NCBI GenBank assembly: GCA_022539475.1
Contig: VCMS01000419.1
Span: 26,027 to 62,305 of the forward strand
DNA length: 36,279 nucleotides
Origin: Gracilaria domingensis
Taxonomy: Eukaryota; Rhodophyta; Florideophyceae; Gracilariales; Gracilariaceae
Direction: 5' to 3'
A model generated the notes under the pieces. The model searched no databases, had not been told where the DNA came from, and worked only from the letters and a program-made list of their open reading frames with translations. Made by a program: the position numbers and the translations under genes. Positions 8,953 through 19,747 of this stretch are shown here, piece after piece. Position 1 is the first letter of the stretch, and each line of letters begins with the position of its first letter.

Positions 8953-10101
8953 TTACGCCAACATTGCAGAACCAAGAAATAGGTCAAGTTTGTTTTGGTT
9001 ATCTCTAAGTTCAGGGGGAAAGGCCTTCTGCATAGCAAAGATGTCCATTTTGACTCTCCACGGATTTCGGCATGCAATGTGGATCCAATGAAGGTAGAGC
9101 AAGTGAACATCAACGGGCGGTGGGTACTTTTCAAGGTATGGACGATTACACCATACGAACAAACCTAATTCTTGAAAACCGTTGTACTTGTTGCTACTTT
9201 TTGCCATAAAATACCCCTTCTGCGGCTTGAAAGACAAAAATCCAGCCGGAATACGAACGAGAAGTATACCGTGAGATGATAAACTTGACGTGCGTCTAAT
9301 GAAGTCATGACTCTTTCCGAGAGGTAATAATGCACATCTACAATAAGTTTTAGTTCCTCGGACGCCACTGTCAAACACACTAACCATATGCTGCAAAAGA
9401 GGTGTTTCAAATGGCGGGTTAGCGCCTGCGCCGTGAACAGTATGTTCGACATCTTCCTACGATCCAATTGACCCGAACGATGCATCGTCTTCTTCCAAAT
9501 TACAGTAGGCTGGAAGAACCCTGCTCTCATTTAAACTGTCTGCAAAGAGCTCAACTGTGATGTGGGAAGTCAATGCCCAGAGGGAGTAAAAGATTGGTGG
9601 AACTGTTCGCTTCTCGGGTTGAAGTCGTATTTTGTATTTGGTGCACAACATATGGCAAAGTTTTCGCAAGAATAGAGGATTCTGGCATCCCGGGAATTCA
9701 TTAGCTTTAGCTATAGCTTCGCCTGCTGTTCTGATATCCACATGGTTTTCGCTAATCTCGCGAGTAGCTTTTAGGTTCTCTATGTGCTGATGATGTCTCC
9801 AGTAAAGTCTCTGAGCGACGTCGTGCTGTACCACAATTTTGTTCCTATGTTCTCGAATGCCAATACTACTGTGTGGTGCAGTTATTACGTACAATAGTAT
9901 AGTCTTTTTTGTTGAGGGATCGAAAAGCTGTAGAGCCGATATAGAGTAGCCAGGGACACCAACAATGCTTAGTGAGGAAGCACTTTCTGGCATTGCTTTT
10001 GCATACGTATAAAGGCTTTTGAAGCTGAAACAAAATTGAATCCCGGCCTCCCCATGTATAGACCGTAGAAATATGTTCCGAAGATCATAATAAAAGCTCT
10101 A
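8953..10101 (-). pseudogene. PCIF1-like N6-adenine methyltransferase, one in-frame TAG
   Basis: The - strand frame is open from about 10098 to 8953 apart from TAG at 9457-9459. Before the stop the protein (ATG at 9993) reads FYSLWALTSHITVELFADSLN, then YCNLEEDDASFGSIGS. After it comes EDVEHTVHGAGANPPFETPL, with the NPPF tetrad encoded at 9409-9420. The order FASPLN-like, YC, FGS-x-GS and NPPF-x-x-x-L matches the catalytic region of PCIF1/CAPAM, the cap-specific adenosine N6-methyltransferase; NPPF is its catalytic motif. Downstream ILLVRIPAGFLSF fits the following strand. The family normally adds an N-terminal WW domain; a possible remnant (PQEGWTIFITHSENI) occurs in another frame near 10310. 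RNA or DNA may be the substrate. The stop may replace Gln (CAG to TAG). Confidence 0.65.
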
Positions 10102-10409
10102 AGTGTTTCGTTACGCTCAGAGTTTTTGTCGGCGACGCAAATTGTGACCAAAGGAGGGCTGCAAAGTACACAGCAAAAATAGGCAGCACACAACGTAAAT
10201 GATGATACATGTGGAAGCAAATGCCGACAGAAGAGCTCTAGGGATGTTTTCGATCTTCCTTGAGGCTTTGAAAGTGGAAGAAGATTAATGTTCTCACTGT
10301 GAGTAATGAAAATTGTCCATCCTTCTTGAGGAGACGGTTGTGATCGAGGTGGTGGAAGATGCCAGCAACCGTTCTCTGATGTGCATGAGACTAGAATCAA
10401 AATGTGCAT
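9969..10409 (-). pseudogene. possible N-terminal part of the PCIF1-like gene
   Basis: A 146-codon frame, shifted relative to the methyltransferase frame and overlapping its start. It contains PQEGWTIFITHSENINLLP, which has one Trp and the spacing of a WW domain but lacks the second Trp. The middle is Cys/Val-rich and unlike the known family. It may be an upstream exon, a frameshifted N-terminus or chance. Confidence 0.25.
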
Positions 10410-10729
10410 TCAAGCAAAGAAAATCAGGTATTTTCCAAATCTACTGGAAAACCGGCCTTTCCTTACGGACTGTCATAGGTTATGGACCCGAAACGCTAAC
10501 CGCTACACCCACTCTCACAAACCCGGACCACCACCTCAAACATTACCTCCCGCATCGCTCGCCGCTCCAGGCGAGCACTAATCCAAGACGCATTCCTCCA
10601 AGACCTATACAACAACGCTATCACTACAGCAAACGATCCACACAGACCAAGAGACACAACACAAAACATTGCACTCCTAACAACACCCACAACCATAAAC
10701 CACGATCTTCATCACACCATACCTAAACT

Positions 10730-11600
10730 AAGTGGGGTCAACTACGCCCCATGATACCTAGCCCTCCAGGGAGACACCATCACAGTGGATGCACTCCCAT
10801 ATTTACTAGGCAACCACGACCCACCACTCAAACCTCAAGCCCTACAGAAATACAACAAGAAACAAAACCGTCTTCTATGAGCAAAACTAAGCAGTGTCCC
10901 GATCAAAATTAAAGGAGTCTTTCTTGTCTTAGAAGCCCAACGAACACCGCACAAACTGCTCCAGAATATCATCACACACATTAACTATTCTACGAAAGAT
11001 GATCATAAATTTCTCAAAACCGAAGCAAACAGCGTGATCTATGAAGATAACGGCATCGACGATTATATCGAAGCTCATTAAAAAATTCGCCAAAAGATGG
11101 TTGCCGTAAAGACATCCGAACATTGAAGACGAAGACACCACAGTAGATTTTCTGATCAAAGAACTCAAATCGTTAGCTAAGATAAAATCCATCTTAGGTT
11201 AGATTGCGGCAACGAAACCAAAGACCATCAGGGAGTTCACACAACTCTTCAAAACTCCCCAAATGATCTATCAACCATTCACAACCTCACAACCAACACA
11301 GCAATCCCGTAGTTTCACCAGGGACTACGGATAAGTTCAGCACCGTTACCCTTCTCGACAGTACCAACCTCGCACCAATTATGTACGCTACAATCCCAGT
11401 CTCTGCAAGATTTTGTTCTCACAACTTCGCAGTTTTTACAAAGGACTAGGCATTTGCTGCAACCAAATATATGCCCAATGCCGTGATCAGGGTTACCCGA
11501 AATTCAAGAACGTAAACCCTCAAGCCAGCTACCATCAAAAACGACCCGCTCCGATATTCCATGCACCGTATCCTCCAAACCTAATGCAGCCTCCCGTCTA
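10730..11600 (+). pseudogene. copia gag relic
   Basis: Translation of the frame of 10740 gives YAP, then TGA at 10752-10754, then YLALQGDTITVDALPYLLG. A second TGA lies at 10878-10880 (NRLL-stop-AKLS). Trp fits the copia gag pattern at both. Further on the frame shifts (KFAKRW, then REFTQLF), and a Cys-containing stretch ICCNQIYAQCRDQGYP near 11451-11498 may be the remains of a zinc knuckle. Gag forms the virus-like particle core; this one has at least five disruptions. Confidence 0.55.
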
Positions 11601-11607
11601 ATATGCC

Positions 11608-11826
11608 ATGATTCCACCTCAGGCCCCTCTCCACCCAAATGTGCAGGAGGCATCATCCGAAGCCGATACCGAAGGCGCTGGTATGTTTATCCTAGATAGC
11701 GGCGCCCATCTCACCCACATCAATCAACCCACACCTAACATGCACTCCCTCACCACCCCCCCTTATCACACATTCGGTGACCTTTCATCAGACCCCTTGC
11801 ACGCACAGTGGAATCCTCCGCATTAG
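11608..11826 (+). pseudogene. copia aspartic protease fragment
   Basis: MFILDSGAHLTHI begins at 11683, with the catalytic DSG at 11695-11703. This is the copia protease active site (I-L-D-S-G-A-x-x-H). The frame closes at 11826, and the next domain continues in another frame, so a frameshift lies between about 11790 and 11820. Confidence 0.7.
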
Positions 11827-12466
11827 AACCAACAGGAACAAGACGAACCAGAGCCATGCATTGGCAGACAGAGCCATTCGACACAATCTCCTCTCTGTGC
11901 ACGACATGGCCACTCGTTATGGACTAGTCACTTTCAAAGCCAATAAAGGCTACATTATAGACACGCGAGACACCCCACCAACAATTAGAGCCACAGCTCC
12001 GTGGCGCAATAATCACTATGCCCTACGCCTACACCCACCGCCAGTCCCACTTAACACAACCGCTCGCTGTATGCCATTACGCGAACGTCCCATCATGCAC
12101 AGAATGAAGTCACACCACACCAAACCACAGAATCAGACACCGAAACCCATCACTATAAAACGTAAAATGCCGCTACCACCACCAGTATCTTCACCCACAC
12201 AAATCCCGATGACCACAGCAGACCTAACCAAACTCACCAACCCCACAAGAACCGCCAGCCGCTCCAACATACAACTGCAAGTCCAAAACTGGCACTTACG
12301 TCATAACCATGCTCATCCCCACAAACTGTCCCTTACCGCCAGGCACAGACTCATCCCACTCATGTCCACCGCCCTACCGAGTGACATCAAACTTTCATGC
12401 AGCTCCTGCTCTCACGGGAAAATCGATCCTTCCCCCACAAACGCAAACAACATCATTTCCAAATAG
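11777..12466 (+). pseudogene. copia GAG-pre-integrase domain
   Basis: HNLLSVHDMATRYGLV matches the start of the GAG-pre-integrase domain. The later HNHAHPHKLSL with SCSSCSHGK supplies the H-x-H and C-x2-C zinc ligands that precede the copia integrase core. Between them is a Pro/Thr-rich stretch. The frame ends in TAG at 12464-12466, while the integrase continues in a second frame from about 12440, giving another frameshift. Confidence 0.7.
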
Positions 12467-12890
12467 GCGAGTACATCAGCTCCGACACATGTGGCCCTAT
12501 AAAACCCACCTCACGACATGGCAAGCATCACATGCTACTACTGGTATGCGCCATTAGCAAATTCGTTATGACTCACTTTGTGCAAGACAGGAAAGACATT
12601 ACCAAACATATTCACAAGACGCTCCATCACATCAAACACACCCTACGCCACCCACTTTCCAACATACGAACAGAAAACGCAAAGAAGTATACGTCACACA
12701 AAATGCAACAAATCTACGACACGTACAAGCTCCGACATCACCTCCCCACACCACACCAACCACAGGAGAACAGCATTGCTGAAAGACTTAATCGAACCAT
12801 AATGAACTCAGTCAGATCATCCCTGCACACAGCACAACTAGACAACTCATATTGGGAAGATGCCGCGAGGGACACCATTTTCAAAAAAAC
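12440..12890 (+). pseudogene. copia integrase core
   Basis: The core begins GEYISSDTCGPI (first catalytic Asp). The second motif reads IRTENAKKYTS, where copia integrases normally have D-N-G, so Asp is replaced by Glu. The third motif QPQENSIAERLNRT keeps the Glu. The frame is lost at the run of seven A at about 12885-12891: FKKTCS in this frame, NMLYHNTAQSSPYHLW in the next. Confidence 0.75.
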
Positions 12891-14716
12891 ATGCTCTACC
12901 ACAACACAGCCCAATCCTCACCATATCACCTGTGGTACAATGCACTATCGCAAATCAAACGCATATACACTTTTGGACAACTCGGAACTATCCCGGTAAA
13001 CGCTCCAAAAACCAAACTTCAACCACGAGCAGATCCGGCCAGATATATGTACGCCATCTCCTTAACTCACATCGTTATTCTCAGCCTAAGGACTGACTGC
13101 TACCAAACAATAAGAGCCGAAGACTTTCACCCTTACTCCATGCAAACCGATCCCGCGGCGACACATCCCCATGCCTTCAGAGCAAGAGCCTCACCCACCC
13201 AACCGGTACCCACCAAGATTGATATCAACACCCCACCACCCACAACGCTCGCGCAGGCCCGCAAATATCCAGATTCCAACCAATGGAAAACGGCACATGA
13301 AGCGGAACTCCACAACCTCGAAGCACATGACAGCATCAAATGGTTACCTCCCACCTTCAAACCTCCCTCCCAACAAGTAATACTGCTCATGATGCTGTAT
13401 CGATATAAAAGATCAGCTGACGGGCATATTACACAACGCAAAGCACGCTGCAACCTACGCGACGATCTCATGAAGCCTAGCCTCCATTATGACCCCCCCA
13501 CACCACTACGCATACCGCCGACCGTTCAACGCAACGCATGCTCCTTGCAATACATGCCACACACAAACTCTCCCGTGAGCACTTTGACATCAAGCCAGCG
13601 TACATATATGAGAAGTACGTACATGATAAACCCATATACGTTCATCAGATGCCAAATTTTGATGGAAGCTATCGACATCCCAGTACTTATGGTGAACTCG
13701 TCGGCAACCTCAATGGATCACCCCCAGCTGCATACTTCTATAACTTCGGTCTCCAAAAATTTCTCACATCCATAGGATTCACACAATCGGAACATGATCC
13801 GTGTCTCTACACACTGGTCAATCAAGATCAGTACACAATCATCAGTACCACCATCGACGACGTTTTAGTATTAGCATCACACCAATTCCTCATTGAAGAA
13901 ATATACCGGAAACTTCTCACTAAGTACAAAGTGAGAAGAGTTCGAACCCGGACCAGATTCCTCAACTGGACAGTCACAGAAACAGAAGCAGTCACACACA
14001 TTTCACAACCAGATGCCATTGATGCCCTGCTGCAGCAAACAAACATGACAGACTGCAATCCGAGCCGCACTCCATACAATAACCAGAAGCCACTGGACAT
14101 ACAGCCGGACTCTACACCGTTACTCCCGTCCGAAGCCAAACGATACCGCCAAACGCTGGGCGAGATACGCTACATCACCGATAGCACAAGGCCAGACATC
14201 GCATATGCCACCAATCATCTCGCACAGTATATGTCCAAACCGCAGCAACACCACCAACAAGCACTCAAGTCCCTACTACGCTACTTTGAAGGCACGCGCA
14301 TCCACCGACTCCTCTATCGGCAACAATCCCCAGAGCAACAAACGCCACCTCTCAATGTTCTAAGCGATGCCGATTTTGCAAACGAAAAAGATCGCAAGTC
14401 CATAACCGGTACGCTACACCTGGTACATACTACTCCAATATCATGGTGCTCACGCAGACAGAACATAGTCGCGTTGTCGACGACAGAAGCAGAATACATC
14501 GCGGCAACTGACGCTACGCGACACACAGCATGGCTCCAAAAGCTCCTACGCGACGCTCAATCCCACTCTTCGAGCCCAGTTCCACACAACATCGAAAATC
14601 GCTCGACCATCTTCATTGCCGGAAGCCAAGCACCTACCAAACGCAGGAAATATATCGACATAAGGCACCATTACCTCGAAAATCACGTCAAACGCAACGC
14701 AATCCATCTCAACTGA
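12891..14716 (+). pseudogene. copia reverse transcriptase and RNase H
   Basis: The frame of 12852 gives SPYHLWYNAL and the RT start (WKTAHEAELHNLEAHD, QRKARCNL). A change of frame falls near the seven-C run at about 13492-13498. From there the frame of 13538 carries FDIKPAYIYEKY, the active site TTIDDVLVLA (copia YVDD, with Tyr replaced) at 13853-13861, TRPDIAYATNHLAQYM, and the RNase H motifs SDADFANEKDRKSITG, ISWCSRRQ and STTEAEYIAA. The frame ends at TGA 14714-14716, yet the typical tail (DIFTKPLP) follows in the same frame. Confidence 0.85.
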
Positions 14717-15151
14717 CTCGCTTCCGCACAAATGACGTCTGATATCTTCACCAAACCCCTCCCGGTAGACCGATACGAAACACTCCGTTCAGCTCTCCAA
14801 GTCACCCCACGTCCCGCACGAAAATGAGATGCATCAACCGGGGACTGTCAAACACCACCACATCTTGATGCATCACATTTTCGCAATGTCATACAACATT
14901 ACATTGAATAGCAATACTTAATACATGCGACGACAACGACGATCAGTAAACCATGAGCCAGTGCACTCCTCTCATACTGAGCTCGAGCGATTTCTCCATG
15001 CAAATTGTATGATATCTACGAAGGTATTCTTCTACCTTCCTCGGCAGGGCATTGTGGGACACCTTCTCACAAACCTGAAGTAGCCGTTTTAAACACGGTT
15101 TAAATTAAGAACAAATCTTAATCAATCAAAGGTATAACCCCATGCCACTTC

Positions 15152-15171
15152 GGTGAGGAAATTTCCTCACC
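15152..15171. repeat. perfect 20-bp palindrome
   Basis: The 20 bases from GGTGAGGAAA through TTTCCTCACC are exactly self-complementary with no loop. Confidence 0.85.
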
Positions 15172-15236
15172 AAAAATTCAGGGTGAGACCGGGTGAATTC
15201 GTCCCATTTCACGCATCCTCGGCTGTTCCGTCCCAT

Positions 15237-15277
15237 TCTACGGTGAGCTCACCGTAGCACGGTGAGCTCACCGTAGA
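15237..15277. repeat. nested palindromes around GGTGAGCTCACC
   Basis: 15238-15257 is a perfect 20-bp palindrome and 15260-15273 a perfect 14-bp one with the same core. In addition the arms 15237-15254 and 15260-15277 (18 bases each) are complementary around a 5-base TAGCA loop. The GGTGAG start is shared with the palindrome at 15152. Confidence 0.85.
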
Positions 15278-15283
15278 CTGTCG

Positions 15284-15987
15284 CTTGTGGGATTAGATGT
15301 ACTTAGTACTCCTGCCAAAGATCAGGCTCTCGAAACAAAGAACTCCTTAATAGCATTCCCATATTATTGCCATGCACCTCCATCGTTCCAAATGCCGATC
15401 GATCCGCACTCAAGACAAGCCAAGACATTTGTTCTTAGTCGGAAGCAGCGCAGTATCAACTTCGAAAAGGAGTAAAATACAGAAACAGAAGACCTACTCT
15501 CCCGCAAAACAAAATTTCACACCAGTTGTTCTAAATATCACCATTAACCAATTCTGTTTGATTTGGAACACAAATCTCGTCTCTCAATGATTCGTTTCAA
15601 TTTCATCGATCCAGCTCCAACAAATTTGAATGCAACATCCCAAGACTTGAATGTTTTTGATATCATCGACTTACTCAACGTAATTGTAGTACGACGCTCA
15701 TCTATGAAGAATTTTGATGGACTTAGTCAAACTTCCCGTTCACGGGTTTGCCTGGTGCACACCAGTACATGACTATTAGTAACTTGTGGTTACCATCGAG
15801 ATGGTTTGGACACGTGAGATATGGTGGAGCTCATCGGCGGTTGGCTACTACACGTGGGCGTCTGCCACAATTAGTGGGATACTTAGTTAAAATTATTTAC
15901 TAATTTTATTGAGGACACTACTTACTGCGACGGCGTCGCCGCCGTCCCACCAGTAAAGTTCTCTAACCAGGATGGTCCTACTTCAAG
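15284..15987. other. no gene recognised
   Basis: Several short open frames exist (for example 15287-15475 and 15563-15772) but none has a recognisable motif. Near 15930 a GC-rich stem (GACGGCG / CGCCGTC) lies in an otherwise AT-rich tract. Confidence 0.4.
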
Positions 15988-16521
15988 GATCTTGGATCCA
16001 GTCACTCTCGCCTTCGGCGGTGCACAACTCCTTATCGGAGAAACTCCCCGTTGTCACGGTGCGGCTATCGACCCTGCGTCCCGGCAGAACCCAACTTTGG
16101 TAGTGTTTCACCTTTGCTGTTTGTGTTCGACCCTGTATAGGGAATACCCCGACGATACGCCGTACCTCTCTTGTCTCTTTACTTTGCCCTCTCTTTCTCT
16201 TTCCTCACTCTGTAGTTTCGTCCCTCTTTCGAATCTGTTACACTCACGTGTGTGTCACACTTCTCTGCTCAACTCTAAACGCCCCGTCGTGACGGTTTGG
16301 CCCCGTTATTATACCTGGCTAGCTGTGCCATTCCAGAGAGGCTCTGTTCTCTGGGTTGCCCTCAGTAGAAGAAGATCCCGAACTTCTTCGTGATGTTTTC
16401 CTGCTTGCAGGCATTGCACTGCAAATTGGTCTCCCGATTTGGAAGTTTGACTCACTATTTTGTACCCTCTTTGAGGTTCGTTCTTTTGGAAGTTCCCGTG
16501 TAACGGTTGGTGTGGAAAGGG
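15988..16521 (+). promoter_or_regulatory. gypsy element leader, possible 5' LTR part
   Basis: This stretch precedes gag and is pyrimidine-rich. It contains a TATA-like TTATTATACC near 16305. An LTR start or primer-binding site could not be fixed because the element's 3' LTR is absent and there is no second copy to compare. Confidence 0.3.
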
Positions 16522-18390
16522 ATGTCTCAAAAGCCCTCCGATGCAGAGCCTGCGATCACTCGCAGTCGTTCCACCAACGGTGGTAATCCAACGGATGGTC
16601 GGCCTCCTTCGAGGATACCAGTTCGCCGTGGATCGACCCTGGGTCACAGGCCGTCCTCGCGGACGTCTAACCCGCTGGCACGCCGGACACTTCCTTTTTC
16701 CCCGTTAATCCCTCCCACTCATGGGATTGCTCCGGCATCTGCCGTCGCCGAACTGGCTCCTGCCGGGCAGGTGAAGGCTACCGCCGAGGCCTCTCAGTCT
16801 GGTTGGGAGAAGATTGACAACCCCCAGGGTACAACCCTTGAAGAGCAGTTTCCCATGCTGCGAGCTGCTCACAATTCCCTTATGGGAGCCCATGATTCCC
16901 TCGCGGGAGAAGTCCGGACTCTCCGGGAGGAAGTTCGCACATTTCCTGTGAAGGATGTCGCAGAGGATATCGGTATCCTACGGTCCGATGTCAACTCCGT
17001 GCTGGAATGCATTGGAGGACCCGCTGTCTTCGTGGAAGGAATTGAGACCCGATTCGATCGGATTCGAAGCCGTCTGGATATGTCGGAGAAGGTCGCTATC
17101 GCGAAACTCGCCACTCCGGCAGAGCCGGTTGAAGCGGCGTATCGCGACAAGAACACCGGTCGGGACAAATATCGCCGCAGGCGGAAGGTCAAGGAGGACA
17201 ATCAGTACTCCGACTCGGACTCGAGTTCGTCAGACGACGCACCGGATGTTCCGTTTAGTTCGGGTTCATCCGACTCCTTATCCGAGACTGGTCGTGCAGG
17301 GCACTCATCACGCTCTAAGCGGTCATCGGCCACCCAAGTTGTTGTTCGTACCCGGTCGAAGAGACGGAAGCACTCCTGGTTGGAGGAGCTGAAGCCGACG
17401 AACCCGATGTATCGGAAGTTACTTTCATACCGGTATTTCCGTCTGGAGGATTTCTCATTGGATCGCACACCCCGTAGGACGGGTAAAGTGAAGGACTGCA
17501 TCCGCCGTATGCGGCTCTCACTGCATAACCAGACCTTTTCTGGAGACGACCCAGTCCTGGTGCTTGATTTTTTCGCCCGTTTCGTGGCGCAGGCCGATAT
17601 TCTCGTAATGAACGAAGGCCAGGCCTACATTGCGTTACCATATATCTTACGGGGAATGGCTGAAGACCAGTTCAACTCTGTAAAAGGCTCATCTCGTGCC
17701 TCCGAAGGAGGGGTTACGTGCTGGCCGGAAGCGGTCTAGTACTTGCTGCGCTGGTACGCCACCAACGATGCAATCGGTACGGCCATCCTGGCACTCCGAG
17801 ACACCCGGCAGAAGTCTGGAGAGGCGGAAACCGACTACTCGGTACGCCTGAACAAGGCTTTCCGCCGTTGTGGTAATGTCTACCCCGCAGGGAAACGTTG
17901 TACGATGTTCGTCGACAGTCTCGACCCTGCTATAAAGACCTTGATCGCCCGCTACCGCGAGGATAAGCGGAAGATTACCTAACTCGAGTTAGTCCAGTAC
18001 GCTCGAGCGAAGGGTGATGCACTTCGTGCACGAGGTCCTGTTCCCAGGTCGAAGTCCGCCAAGGCGTTGATGATGGAGACTGGCTTCCCATCTTTGTCGC
18101 TGCTAGCCAGCGAGCCCTCCCCAAAGGAGTATTACAACCTTCAGTTGGCTCAGGAGAGCCTGAGTTCCATTCTAACTACGGAACTACCGTCGACGATGGA
18201 TGCCTTCTTCGATACCGCTCGAGAGGGTCCGCTGCTTTACGCAGATTCCAACCGTGTGAACGGACCAAGAATCCCGTGGACCAAGAATTTCGTATACGAA
18301 CCGTGCAACCCGTTTTCAACGGTCTGGATGGAAGGACACTCGACCCAGGGTAGGGCTCACCGATTCTCGGAATGGTACCCCACGTTCGGG
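16522..18390 (+). pseudogene. gypsy gag polyprotein relic
   Basis: The start is chosen at the ATG 16522 (MSQKPSDAEP). The protein has a basic Pro/Arg N-terminus, a helical stretch around NSLMGAHDSLAGEVRTLREEV suggestive of a coiled coil, a Ser/Asp tract (SDSDSSSSDDAPD) with a basic region, then the capsid-like part (DDPVLVLDFFARFV, LPYILRGMAEDQFN, DYSVRLNKAFRRC). In-frame TAG at 17737-17739 (EAV-stop-YLL) and TAA at 17980-17982 (KIT-stop-LEL) are the only breaks until a frameshift near 18390. Gln fits both. Confidence 0.75.
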
Positions 18391-18391
18391 A

Positions 18392-18709
18392 ATGGCAACG
18401 CCGATCTGTCACCTTTGCTATACGCATGGTCACATTTCGCTTCAGTGTCCCCTCTCGATGAGGGATATGCCCATGGTCACGGTGAACTATGAAGCTTTGA
18501 CTCCGGAGGAGAAGAAAACCGTCCCTATGACGTCGTATTTGCGTGCGAAACCGGACTTCTCTCACGCTATCGCAGCACAACCGCCGCAGCGGAATGTCCA
18601 AGCATCACCTGTGCATCCAAATCCTCTGCTTGTCGCCGAACCCCATACCGCCAACGCGAGACTCCGCGGCCAGCGAGACCAAGCACTGGTTGCTGAGGAA
18701 CCTGACTAG
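18392..18709 (+). pseudogene. gypsy gag zinc knuckle
   Basis: The ORF begins MATPICHLCYTHGHISLQC. Residues 6-19 are an exact C-x2-C-x4-H-x4-C retroviral-type zinc knuckle, the nucleic-acid-binding part of gag. It is in a different frame from the capsid part, so one indel near 18390 separates them. Confidence 0.85.
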
Positions 18710-18777
18710 CGGCCGCAGGCGGAAGTTCAGGGAAACTGAACGAGGGAGTCTCCCTTTCGGGAGAGGCGTCCTCAGAG

Positions 18778-19380
18778 TTGAGGCTGTTGACGCCCGAGGC
18801 GTCGTTGCCTCGCTCCCCGGTGAAAGTCCTCTCGAGGAAAGACGCCGCAGACGCGGATTCGGAGCATCTCGGTGTTCTGCGTCGACCGTGGATACGGGTA
18901 AGGAATAACCGGATCCAGGACCGAATCATGGTGATGGCGAAGCGAAACTATAAGTTGTACGCTGACCTCGGCCTAAGCTGCCAGTTTATGGTGCGTTATC
19001 TGACTGTACTAGACACAGTTGCAGGTCCGAACTTCATCGTGGAGTCCCTTCTCATACCGCAATTTCGGGAATGTATCGGCCGCAACGTGCTTTTTGATGT
19101 CGCTGACGCGAATAATAGCCCGTTAACAAAGGTGGGAACAATCTTCTTAGTCGTGCGTTTGGGAACCTCCGTGGTGAAGGTCGACTTCATCGTTTGTCGG
19201 TCATTGGCTTCCCCAGTCATCTTCGGTTGCGATTACTGCGACACGGTGTTCGATGCAATTAAGCCCCGCCTCAGGCGTGTAGAACTCGACGATGGTTCAT
19301 CGGTAACCATCGTCCGTCGTCCACTGAAGCGGTCATCGCGGAAGCAAGTTCCACTCCCTGCTGCGCAGGCCCAGCGAAAA
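18778..19380 (+). pseudogene. gypsy protease with altered DTG
   Basis: VLDTVAGPNFI at about 19006-19038 is the aspartic protease active-site region. The catalytic Asp (19012-19014) is present, but the Gly of D-T-G is Val (19018-19020), which should abolish activity. SPVIFGCDY further on is the family's second conserved strand. The domain is cut by the discontinuity that follows. Confidence 0.7.
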
Positions 19381-19615
19381 CTCGTGCAATGGAATCAAAA
19401 CACATGTTCAAATGATTTTCAGTGCTGTATGCGCTTCTGTTCAGTACACCATGACCAAAGTCATTATGTTCTCATTACGTCAAAATTCAATGACAATCTA
19501 ACGAATTAATTGTTTTCGAAGAAATTAACCCAATGAAGATGCCTTGAGCATTGCAAAAAATTCTCTCACATGCTGAGGACTAAATGAAGACTCAATGACG
19601 GAAAGTTCTGCCTGG
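19380..19615. other. AT-rich insertion-like segment in the gypsy element
   Basis: Coding-like sequence stops near 19380 (PAAQAQRK) and resumes near 19615 (EAPASRESTKLRV). The roughly 230 bases between are AT-rich and stop-filled. This suggests an insertion of a small non-autonomous element. Clear terminal repeats or target duplications were not found. Confidence 0.4.
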
Positions 19616-19747
19616 GAGGCACCGGCGTCGCGCGAATCCACCAAGCTCCGCGTCGCTTCGTCGATTCGCATCCCGTCTGAGTCCCAAGTTATGGTGTCAG
19701 TTAGTTCCCGTTAACACGGTTTTCGGGTTATTCAACCATATACCACG

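Larger units (their letters stand above)
10490..14846 (+). mobile_element. degenerate Ty1/copia retrotransposon
   Basis: Domains are in copia order: gag, protease, GAG-pre-integrase, integrase, reverse transcriptase, RNase H. The + strand is strikingly rich in C and A and poor in G throughout, unlike both neighbours, which helps mark the boundaries. A purine-rich AACCGGGGAC at about 14837-14846 precedes a TGTCAAAC that could begin a 3' LTR. No matching 5' LTR was found before 10490, so the copy is probably 5'-truncated, breaking into the PCIF1-like gene's upstream side. It has several frameshifts and in-frame stops and cannot be autonomous. Confidence 0.85.
14847..15283 (+). repeat. possible copia 3' LTR
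   Basis: The sequence after the purine-rich tract starts TGTCAAACACC, a plausible LTR start. The matching second LTR is not in the window, so the end cannot be fixed. The tract is AT-richer and lacks the C/A bias of the coding part. It contains two palindromes listed separately. Confidence 0.4.

Noticed and set aside
10313..10726. 137-codon + strand frame at the start of the copia element
   Set aside because: Thr/Pro/His-rich through the C/A-biased sequence; no gag motif, and it spans the likely element boundary.
13133..14139. Long minus-strand frames in the copia element
   Set aside because: Shadows of the reverse transcriptase and RNase H frame.
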